From positions 23,983,334 to 24,047,333 of the forward strand of contig NW_024037074.1 of the NCBI RefSeq assembly GCF_015706575.1: 64,000 nt of DNA, in the 5' to 3' direction. Under the pieces are notes generated by a model. That model did not search any database. It had not been told where the DNA came from and was given only the letters and a program-made list of their open reading frames with translations. Below are positions 38,301 through 50,300 of this stretch, one piece after another. A program made the position numbers and the translations under genes. Each line of letters begins with the position of its first letter. Position 1 is the first letter of the stretch. The stretch comes from Patiria miniata. Its lineage: Eukaryota; Echinodermata; Asteroidea; Valvatida; Asterinidae.

Positions 38301-41300
38301 GGATGCAAGGACACAAGCACTATGTTCCCCATCTCTCGGGGTTTGAACCCATGGCACATGGGTCAAACACCATAACCGTTATGACTGTAACCATTGCTTT
38401 AAATTGTTTTTTTTTTTAAGGAATGTTTGGCAGTTGACTGTAGTTGACAACAATTAGCAAGTGGTATGGCCATCCTGGCTTGTTTCAGACTCAAAACATG
38501 GAGTCATGTCACTGCATGAGATAAGCTCACACTTGCCTTTTCCTGCCACAATCCTGACGACTTCCTCGCGAGCCTGCAGTATGCTTTTCGTGTCGGTGAC
38601 GTCCATCTGGATGGCCGTCACGGTCCCCTTGGGGGCGCCAGACATGACGTCCTCCATGCCGGCTCGCGTCAGGCAGCACGCGATCACATGACACCCGCGC
38701 TTCGGCCCAAGGTACTTAGCGAGGATGTTGCCGAAGCCAGAGTCGCAGCCGGTGACCAAGACATAACAGCCGGCGACGCCCAAGTAGACTCGGTCCATTA
38801 GGGTCACGACCAAGGCCGTGAAGGCTACCAGCGCGGCTATGATTACCAGCCAAGAAACCATGATTGCTCACAGGAATCTTCGCGTTTGTCTGTAAATGAT
38901 ATTCACCTAAAGTAGGAAAATAATGGGTACATGTACATGTAGATAAAACCTCTTTTTGGGAGGTCAGTATTCAGAGCAGTATGTAAAACCCTTTAAAAAG
39001 CCTGCGGGTCAGTTTCAGCTGAAGGGATATGAAGTGTTAGAGTAACTGTGTCACACAGAGTCACTGCACACAAAAACAGCACTGTGTACAGCAGTGAAGT
39101 GTGACTAAATCTGGCTGCATACGACCCGATCACCTTTTTAAAGTGGTACAAATTAATCTTTCTTTTTGTCTGGACAATAATTCTCTGCAGGTTTCTCCTA
39201 AACATTTTATAGTAGAAACTTGTAACTTTATATAAACTTTGAACATATATCGACAGTGATCCCAACTGGTGCATATTACTCTGACGTCATGATGACATCA
39301 TCAGATCTCAAAATACAAGCGATTTTTGTTCAAAAAGGGACAAACTTCTTTCACTCATAACTCTTGAACAAAATGTTCAATCATCTTCATACTTTGCAAT
39401 CTGATAGACCATACCTTGATAAATATTTGTTGTCATGAACGAGAAGTCGCTTGACCTTTCCTTCCGGGGTTACGGGAAGGTCAAAGTTAGGTCAATTCAA
39501 ATGCAGACAGAACCCTCAAATTAAAACACACAAAACTTCCTTGCAAACTGTTAACCCTAACCGCACCCAATGCTACAAAATACTACTAAGTAGTAACCTG
39601 TAATATGCATTTCTAAAGGGATGACGATAAAACCTAGCATTAACTGTGTAAAAAAAATTCTGACGCAATCATGGCGTCATCAGGTATCAAATTACAAGCG
39701 ATTGAAGGTCAAAATTCGGTCTCAGACTATTCGGTCTCAACTACAACACTGGTGTTAAGTGAGGAATGTTTAACCCAATGCATGCGATGACGTGTCCTCA
39801 TGACACACCGAACAGCTAGCATTATCTAGCGTATAAAACTACATGTATACAGTTACCAGCACAAACTCGTCCAAAAAATATAGGCTTGAGATGTTATAAT
39901 TCAAGTACAACGTAATAACCTGTGCCAGTGGTAACAGACAACTCACCGAAAAGTCTAGCAGAGTCAACACCAACACATTTGCGTATAGGTGGTCTTGGTT
40001 TGAATAGACCACAGAACCAGCAACTCTCGTTGTGTACATTCAGCCAGTACAAAAGGTTTGCCGATAAAGAGATATGCACATCAAATCACAGTGTATGTCA
40101 AAAGTTTGCTTTGCCCTTGTGTACCTAGTACACTGACAAAAGATATCTGGGAGTACAGTGGACTATGGAACTTCAAAGTCACAAGTATTTTCAGTGCCCA
40201 TGTGATACCAACTATTGAACCCTGTGTGCCATTGAATTCAACGTATCTTAGTCTATGCATGCACAGACTTTAGGACAAGTCGTTAATGGACAGTCGTGCT
40301 TTGCCCGACGAGGCCCCTATTATTTACTAGCACGGCGCTCGCTAGCGCTGTACTTGTGTATCATGTTTACATCCACCATCGATCCGACATGTCCAACGAC
40401 TTGACTAACTTGGATGGTTATTATTCATTTATGCGTCCAGCGAAATGCATATATGCATTACGTTTCCATAGAGAGGGCCAATGATAACCCGGCTGCATCG
40501 TTGGGAAAGCAGCCATTATTAAAGTGGGGTTACAGTTCGCAGCACGCTGGATCAATGCACACTTCTTTTTTGTTCTCTCTCTTTTTCGAACAATTTTCGT
40601 TGAAATATTACACTAAGTGTTAAAACAGAAAAAATTAATGTCCAAATCTCGTTTTTCGAATAAATAATGGTGCATGAAGTCCGTAGGACACAGGAAAAAG
40701 CTTTCGACCTCACGAGCAATTAATTTGTTTCAGGCTGTGTTGCATGGTGATCGAGGCATTCACCGCGCAAGTCCACGAATGTAAGTGAAATATGACACCC
40801 GTGGGAATGTCGCACTGCACCGCGCCGAGACGGTGTAAGATAAATATTCGTATCCTCCTGATTTTTGACCAATCAGAGTGCTCCATCTAATTTTGGTAGC
40901 AACTCAATGCCTTGTGCACATCGGGCGCAGATTATTCAAGTTGGTAATTGGAGTCGACATACATGTAGACGCATATGGGGCAAAGGATGCAGGAAATGTT
41001 CCCGCAATTAAACCACAAAATTAACAACAGACTCATTACTGTGCTGTGGATAAAAAGCGTGTTTTATTTAAAGAATTTTATTTATGGTCAATTAAAAAGT
41101 GTGAAACTCGCCCCAGTCCACCCTAACATTTTTAATTCAAATTTTAATACATGAGTTTGTTTTTTAATAAGGCCCTCCCAAAAAAAATAGTTCTGCTTCC
41201 AGTTTCTCTACCTAGCCTATTCTGACGGCCCCTACCCTAATTTTTTTATTGGAAAAATGAGGAAAGAAACGTCCAAAACCATCAATTTCTACCTTTTACC

Positions 41301-44300
41301 CTTGACTACACGTAGACGCCATATGATCGTACACCAATAAAAATTTCAAAAAAAAAATCCCTACCTACCTACCCTATTTTGAAATGCCATGTAATCGGAA
41401 GCTGAACTATTTTGTTTTTTTAATAAGCCCAAACTCTCAAGGTTCATTTAAATGATACAGAATTTTGTTGAATTGAGCGTGGTTGGGGTTAAGTTACAGT
41501 GTATGGCGTAGCTAAAGATAATGGAGTATTTCACTGACTAAATCGTGATCATTGTGGATCCTGTCATTGCTCAACTAATCAAGGTTGATTCAAGAAACTC
41601 ACAGCTTTGTTTTTGAAGTAAGTGAATTGCCTCGGAATTTAGTGAGTTGCTGCATTATTCCGGTAAGCAGAGGGGATACAATGACTGTATTGAGTCGAAA
41701 CCGTACACGAAGTCAGCTGTAGTAAAAGTTGTTATTATCATCAACTTGGGCCAAGTTCGCGCAAGGACTCTAGCTGACCAATGGTTATTCAATAACGTTT
41801 GCCCAAACTCTGTCTAGTCGACGATGGTTGACTACGCTAGTCGACTATTTGGAACCAGCCTACTGGGGTTGGTTGCTTCGCTGGTAACCAATAGCCGCTC
41901 GCATTCATAACGCTAGCAGAGAGCCAGGATCCAGAAGTTTTGCGATGCATTTTTGACCAGCGTTTGACTAGAGACGTTCGCACTTTGCTATCAGTGCGCA
42001 GGGGTAAGGTACGTCACAAATCAACCACTAGTCGACTAATGGTCCTTGCCCGAACTTGGCCCAAGATGTTTAGATTATTTAAAACATTTTGAAGCTACAT
42101 CAAGTTTTGTGAAATTGATTGTAAGTCTATTATAGCTGCGTAACAAATTTGTTGCATAAATCATACACATGGATGATGTTAGATACACCAGTGTTAGATA
42201 TCTCATGAAATCAGCTTAATATGTTGGAAGACATTCAGGGACTTTATGATTTATCATCATTACTGTCCGTTGCAAAAGTCACTGTTGCGGTGGGCCTAGG
42301 CTGGGCCACGGGAAGTTTCCCTAACAACCCCAGGATGAAATCGGTCACCCCGGCCGGTATCATGGAGAGGGGCTTGTATAGAAGCTTGACGTCATTCCCC
42401 GGCAAGTAGCGCCGCCATGGCCAGCATGCGCAGAGGGCGTGCTCCATGGCGTCGGTGACCAGATGCAACTTCGGCGACGATTTCTCCAGATGGTGTATCG
42501 TTTTTTCCTTCACTGGATTTAAAAAAAAACAAAGAAGTGTGGGGTCCAAAAAAGTCTATCAGTTAAAAGGATGACAACAAAGTTGCCAGGTATATGTACA
42601 TGTATACGAAATCTAAAAGTTTAAAAAGGGGTTAAATATTCACAGAGTACTGAGAAAGTTTTAAAACTGTTTTACAAAATAAAAAATTTTCTCTGGAATA
42701 TCAAAACACTGGAAACTAACATTTACTAGTGCACAAATCATGTTTCGTGAACCAACATAAAATGCTGCATACAAAAACCTAACATAATTGATTGGATCCT
42801 TGCACCAAATAATCACTTTTGTTTGTAATTGGGATTATGTGGTTTCTTAAGTAAATGTAAAGTCAGTCTCCATCAATATGGCTCATCAGCTTGGTGTTCA
42901 TTTGCAGCCATGAGAGGACTGAAAATATTTCCATTCCCCCTTGATCAGATGCCATTCCTTCACACATGTCACATGTTACTGTCCAGCTAATACCTGTGTC
43001 CCTTTATGGTCCTACGTTGGGTAAAGTGGCTTGCCCAAGGACACAAAATATGGCCAGTTGAAAATATTTTGCACCCCTGACCCTCTGATCATGAGTCACA
43101 GTACCCTATTATTAGTTGTCAGGTACGTACTTACAAATTTTGGCATTATTCTACAACATTTCCCAGAGTACCACTGTGATTGTGGGGTATATGAGCAGAC
43201 GTGAATAGAAGGTTACTGGTGTAGGTTTTTAATACACATTGCTACAGCCAAAAATTGCCTTTTCACAATATTTTGATTTTTAGACTGAAGTAAAATACAT
43301 AAATTACTTCAATAGACAGAATTTTTCTAGTGTTTATTATCTATAGCTCCATGCTTGAACTTACTTGCATCGAAGTACTCTTGGCCATAGATATCTCTCT
43401 CCTGCGGTGGTAGCCTCTTCCATATTCTCTCAGCCGAGGCTAACATTCCGTCCACAGACGTGAGGTTTGTCTTGAAGTGGCCCGGCTCTAGTATGTGGAC
43501 CGTCACACCAAATGCTTTGGAACTCATGCTGTGTGCCAAAAAAAAAAATACACACACAAATTTTCAAGAATTACGAAGCTCCTTGAGGATTTTTTTCCCT
43601 TTTGTAATTTCTGAGGGAGAGGGGAGTTACACAGGGGGTAGAGGTGAGGGGAGTAGGAGGATATTCACTATACTACTAACCGCATCGTGTCTGAGAAAGC
43701 TTCCACCCCTATCTTGGAAATGGAGTATCCCCCGGCCCTCATCGGCAGCAAGGCCGTTGCGCTGGACACGTTGACGATGCGTCCCCGCCCCTGGCGTATC
43801 AGCGGGAAAAAGACGTTGGTGACTTCGATGGTCCCCATCAGGTTGACGTCCAGAATGCGCTGGATCTCACGCTTCTTGTGCCAGTGAAAAGGGCCGGGGC
43901 TACCGGTCACGCCGGCGTTGTTGACGAGACCCCACAGACCTGGGTTTTGGACGTTGAGAAGATGTGTTACAGATAGAAGTTGATTGAAATTGTTTGGCAA
44001 GATTCGGCATAAAGTCTGCACACTGTTTCACTGTCCGCACTAACTGAAGAAGCAAGGTGGCTACCGACAGCTGCGCTGCATGGAGAAGACCATACCCATA
44101 ATATAAAAAGCTGCAGTTATCAGATGATTTATCTACTATTTTCAATTTGAAAGCTCTTTCTGGCTCTTATACTACCGTAAATTATACTGTGCCTATTTTT
44201 TAAGGAATGTTTGGCATGTGACTGTAGTTGACAGTTGTATGACCATCATGGCTTGTTTCAGACTCAAAACATGGAGTCATGTCGCTGCATGAAATAAGCT

Positions 44301-47300
44301 CACACTTGCCTTTTCCTGCCACAATCCTGACAACTTCCTCGCGAGCCTGCAGTATGCTCTTTGTGTCAGTGACGTCAACTTGGATGGCCGTCACGGTCCC
44401 CTTGGGGGCGCCAGACATGACGTCCTCCATACCAGCTCGCGTCAGGCAGCCCGCGATCACATGACACCCGCGCTTCCGCCCGAGGTACTTAGCAAGGATG
44501 TTGCCGAAACCCGAGTCGCAGCCGGTGACCAAGACGTAACGGCCGGTGACGTCCAAGTAGACTCGGTCCATTAGAGACACGACCAAGGCCGCGAAGGCTA
44601 CCAGTGCGGCTATGATTACCAGCCAAGAAACCATGATTGCTCACAGGAATCTTTGCATTAGTCTGTCAATGATATACCTAAGGGAGAACAAAATGGGTTG
44701 ATAAACCCTCCTTTTGGGAGGTCAATATTCAGAGCAATATGTAAAACCCTTTAAAACCCTGTAGGTCAGTTTCAAGTAAAGGGATTTGAAGTTTTAAAGT
44801 AACCGTGTCACACAGAGTTGCTGCACTTGGGAGGGGGGTTGGTGTGCTGCTCTGCCGCCCGTCGACGTCTCGGGAACAACTCGTGAACACACACATGCTT
44901 GTTTCGTAGCTGTGGGGAGTGGGGACTATACAGGGTGGTTCAAAAAAAGGACACCCACTTTTGACAGCAATTTTCACCTACTTAATGAACTTATTTTAAA
45001 TATTTTTTCACATTGTAGTAAAGTATAGGCCTTTAACCATGCATGGTGAAAAAAGCTTAGTAAAAGTCGCAACAATAGTGATATAATGCTAATTTGAATA
45101 TAAGTCACCAAAATCAGTCTTGTCCACGGGTTATTCTTGTACATATGTAAATTGGACGTTTTCGTAGTTCATAAAAATTAATAAACCCTCTCACCAAAAT
45201 ATATTGTTGCATAACATTACATAACATAACAATCAAATGTCATGCCCTTTCAAAATAAAGCTCCGATAGCTGAGCTCAGTCAAGCGAAGGGAATGTATAC
45301 CTCCGTGGACAAACAGGTTTCGCACATGAAATGTTCAAATTAGCATAGCTCAATGACAAAATGTGCAAATACAACGATTTTTTCGTCACATTTGCTTAAA
45401 AGCCAGTACTTTAATAACTTCTAATCGACAGTTTAAAAAAAAAATTTAAAAATAGGTGAAAATTGCTGTCAAATGTGGGTGTCCTTTTTTTTTTAAATTT
45501 AACCACCCCATGTACACACGTGTTGTCCCATGGTAGCAGTACATGAACAATGTACCATGTGGATGACCGAAGACGCTGTGGGGACAGCAGAAAGTCCCCA
45601 TAATGAGGTCCTAATTTGCCTAACAATAAAAAACTTCCCCATAACACGGTGACGGCCCGCTGCCCACGCAGCTTTGTTTGTGGTGTAAATAGAGGATTTT
45701 GTATTGTTCCTCATCATCAATTTTTTGGGTTTTTTGCAACAGCTCCCATTGGTTTTGTACACGTTTTCTAATCGAGGTCGTCCTCGATTTGACTCCTGTC
45801 CTCAGTTACTCGATGATGCTTCACATGCGTGTCCTCACACACACCAGATAACTATGTACACGCATACACACACCATAGAGCAAGGAACAATGCACACACC
45901 TACACCTTTTCTTCTTTATATAGCGGTGATTATACAGTTGTACTTTGAATCAGTCGAGATCTGTTTGTAAAAAAGTGGCACTTTCACACTTAGGCCAAAA
46001 AAAAATAAGTTTCCGGTTTCTGGTATGCGCGCGCGTCGCCGTAGCCATGCGCGTCGGCAAAATGAAAAAGTTTTTTTTTCAATAAAAGATGATGTCTCAA
46101 AACTGCCAAACTCACTGGTTTGACTGGAATCCTGCTGCTGCACAATTTTAACGTGTTTTTAGATGGGGTTATGATCGAGAATAAGCGTTATGTGGCCTAT
46201 CTGGACTCCCATATATTTTCAGTAAGTTTAGTCGGGCACCAATTGCAGTCCTCAGCCGACATTTGAAGCAAAAAAAACAGGTTAAAAAAAAAAAAGCCGC
46301 GTCACCGCACCACTTTTTGGGCAAGCGCCATACCAGAAACCGGAGACTTTTTTTTTTTGGCCTTATGCAATTGATGCATACATACATGTACATGTACAAT
46401 CAAATGAATTACATCTAACTCAGTGAGATAAACTACATTGTACATGTATGTACATGTATATACATGTACATGTACATTCTGAAATTGATCTGTTGAAATA
46501 TTGTTTGCCTTAAGTTGTACACACACAATGCACACAACAACATTATCTAGAGACTCTACTACAAAACTACATGTTCATGTTCCTGCACAAACTCATCAAA
46601 AAAACATATAGTCTGTGGTGTGAGATGTTATAACTCAAGTTACAACTGCATGCCACCAGTAGCAAACAACTCACCAAAAACTCTAGCAGAATGAGCTAAC
46701 ACATTCTGCATGTAGTCATGGTCAAACTTTGATTTGCCCTTTGTGCACTGTACAGGTGCACTGACATCTAGGAGTACTGTTGACCATGGGACTATGGAAC
46801 TATGGAGTCACATGCACATGTAGGCCTATTTTCAGTGCCCACACAGTTGCATCATGTGTTAACCCAATACCGTAGAGCATACAGCAAGGATGCCTGTGTG
46901 CCTTTGAATTCAATATATCTGAGTCCTGCAGGCATCAAGCTACATGTACTGGTAGGACCTATAGAGTTTAGCTCTATTGTCTGTGACTGTGCATGTGAGC
47001 ATGGAGCTTAAGTGGTCCACACAATGTGTGCATGTGAATATGGCTTTGAATGCAGCAACTGGAGTGCAGTGACTGCCACCTAAGCAAAACACTGTTGACT
47101 ATTAATGACCTCTTCATTTAAAGGGAAAATACAACATTTGCAAACATCCAAAAATAAAGTTACCAAATTATTTTGAAATACTTTGCTAAACTGTTTATAG
47201 TGAATGACTGTCTAAAGCATCCTGTAAAATCATGGCACCTGGTATACTGTCGTTTTCAAGAAAAGTGGTATTTTCGTATCAATTTCCAACGCTGGTCGGC

Positions 47301-50300
47301 CGACCAGTGTTGGAAAAAACTGCCTTTTTTTTTTTTTTTAAATACTGGCCCCAGTTGACCATATTTTAGTAAGTCCGGTTTTGTTTGCAATCGATTACAC
47401 ACCTTTGAACGGGTACAAGCAAGCAAGACTGGTTCCCTGACCTTACAATTAATTCCCCAACTTCTATACATTGTTCCGTTTCATTTTAAATGGAGTCAGG
47501 GAACCAGACTACCGGTGCTCTACCAACTGCTATCCAGCCCTATGCGTTTAGGGTTCCACACTACATTTTGGAGTCACTTTTCCCCTGTCCCCGGTGTTAC
47601 ATCTGACATTATGATTTTTATAATTTTGGATGCATCCCTTAATGCAGTCATCCTCCAAGAGTGATAAGGAATAGCAAACTACCTACCCAACAAATACAAA
47701 CAATCGTTTGAAGTCATTCTTAATGATACTTGAATGGCACATTACTAAGTACCAAGGTAGCAGGGAAATGGCACACTTTGGACCCTGAATTTACAAAATG
47801 ACCCATATGCCATGTACGGTAGCGAGGGATCATGCCCAAAGTCACTATTAAATTAATTAGCAATGCTGCAAACCTGGGAAATAGCAAAAAGGGATCACTC
47901 AGAGAAAGTTGATTTTATAATTCATGTTATGGTATTATGTGGAGTGCTGTGGCCTCGTGGTTAAGGGCACTGGATTCGTGGTCTGTGGGTAAGGCTGGGG
48001 GTTGTGGGTTGGAGTCCAGCCAAGGTCATGGTGCGTGTGCCCTTGGGCAAGGCGCTTTGTCACTCATTGCTTCTCTCCACCCAGGAGTAAATGGGTACCT
48101 GTGAGGGCAGAGATGTTGTGATTGAATAAGCTTGCTTGCGCCTAACAGGCAACATCCAGCTGTATACTCCCCAGGGAGCTGAGATGTTACTTGGAATGTT
48201 TAATTGGCCCAGTGATCAGGGGTAATAATAATAATACTGTAAGCGCTGTGATTTAGTTTACTAATAAGAGCGTTCTTAAATGCCGATTAGTATTATTATT
48301 ATTATATTATTATGTTTCCTTAAAGCTATAGTCCATCATTTGTAGCCATCCGAAAAGTAACTGGCGTAATTATTGTTGAAAAACAAACTTGGTTGAAAGA
48401 TAGTAAGGGGACTAAACTCCCTGTGAAGTTATTCTTTCTGGGAAGCTGTCATTTTGAAGTAATCAACGAAAGAAGGCCTTTCCAACGGTGATTCTTAAGA
48501 AGCACTGTAGGAACATTTAAATTAGTAGTTCGTTTTGTTATTCAGCGCAGCGCACACAAGTATTGGAACGACGCACACGCGCGCGCGGTTGTTGTAATTC
48601 GTCGGATCAGTGCGCGACGTCGCGTATAGCTGCAATTCAAAACAATTCAAAACATGATTCAGTAAATTTTGATTTGAAATTGAGATCTAAGAATGTTGTT
48701 TTTCTCGGAATGTACAGCTGAAGCTTAGCTGAAACTTATCAGGTTAGTTACTCAGTATCCTTCATTAGATTTTGAACTCTCTTGTTGCTTCAAACGAACA
48801 AAATGCACAAATTACAAATGATGGACTGTAGCTTTAATCTGTAAATGCTTCACAATATCATCCAACTGTCTCATCCTTAAATTCTCCCGGCAGCAAATCC
48901 AGCAGCTTCCGTGGGAGACCACGCCCGCTCTTAGGGACACGCCCATCTGTCGGATGCCCAGCCTGTACTTCATCCTGTCCCATCTCAGGTCCCGTGGCTC
49001 CTCCAACCCCGCCTCTGACCCCAGTCCCGCCCTGGACCCCTCCGATACCTTCTATGTCCTGAATCCGTCCAACGACCTCGCCAACACGCAGAAGACCTTC
49101 CAAAAGTGGTTTGAAAAGTAAGTGTTTTTTTTTTTTCATAAACACTTTTTTTCTGGTAAGAAATGTTTGTGCCTAGCAGCTGCATAAACTTGGCCCCATG
49201 GGCCACAATAACTTGAATACCTGAATCTCTGAACTAACTAGGAAATTGTTTGCACTTTTTGTCACCTTTCTGCATTTGTGCATCTTGCTCCGTGACTTCT
49301 TTGACATCTTCACCATTTTTTTACAAATTTGTGAACAGAAACAACTCTTATCATGGTAGACCAGTTTCTTCCCATGCACTCTCTCACTAATAATACGGCA
49401 GATAGGTGGTGGGATTGTGCCTTTGATGATACAAGTATGGAATTTGGCACACAGTCAAAGTATGTTATGAGAAAGATATTTGGCTATAGGGCCATCGCAG
49501 ATTTGTCCTTTGAAAATATATTTAAAAGGCCATTTTGAACATTGTGAAAATTGCTTGTTATTCTACCTATTTGTTCAAAGGACATATCTGCGATGGCCCT
49601 ATAGCCAAATGTCTTTCTTAGGCCATACTCTGACTGTGTGCCAAATGCCATGCTTGTATCGTCAAAGGCACAATTCTCAAAGATATTTCCTCTATCTGCC
49701 ACACTATAAGGGAATTTTATGCCTGCTTTCCTGTAACAATAGCACTAACAGTCCTGAATCCTCCAATTTTAATACGATTTTGCATACCCCCTAGGGAGTT
49801 AAGGTTAACATCTCTCAAATACAGATTCATAGCCATCCTTCTACTTTGTAAATTCTTTCTTTTTGTCTGAGCGCTGCCCCCCCCCCCCCAATGTATTAAC
49901 AGGTAGTAAATGTGCTAAAACAGGAGCAAAACTTCACTTCTTCCCTCACAGATTTTTCGCCCTTTCTCAGATGACTAAGCCCTTCTAGATTCTTCACAGT
50001 CTCACTCTGAAACTCATTTGACTTGTTCATTTTTTTTTTGTATATCTGCCAGGGAGAATGGCTGGAAGGGGGTTGTCGCTAGACCTCCCACCAAGGAGGA
50101 GTACAGATCAGCTCTGACGGACCACCAGCTCTTTGTGTGAGTAACTCTGCCCATGACCACACTGGTACTTGGATGAACAAAGAAAGTGAAAGTAGCAGGC
50201 TTCGCCCTGTGGAGTGGAACATTCCATCTGTCACCTCATGAAATTATTCTTACCATTGCAGTCATAAACATTCATTATTTGTATACTGTAACAGCTTATA

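Larger units (their letters stand above)
35935..40270. repeat. Tandem duplication, unit A (carries SDR copy A)
   Basis: Sequence starting near GTGAAATCGATTGTAAG (35945) and ending near 40265 is matched in order by unit B (42100-46950), including introns, the 3' flank and upstream DNA. Unit A alone has a minus-strand SINE in SDR intron 1 (38085-38400). Boundaries are approximate. Confidence 0.75.
42100..46950. repeat. Tandem duplication, unit B (carries SDR copy B)
   Basis: Second copy of the SDR unit, in direct orientation to unit A. It starts near GTGAAATTGATTGTAAG (42110). It differs by insertions: a SINE fragment at 42880-43115 and a 582-bp MITE at 44931-45512. It is separated from unit A by about 1.8 kb that includes a 321-bp inverted-repeat element. 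Confidence 0.75.
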
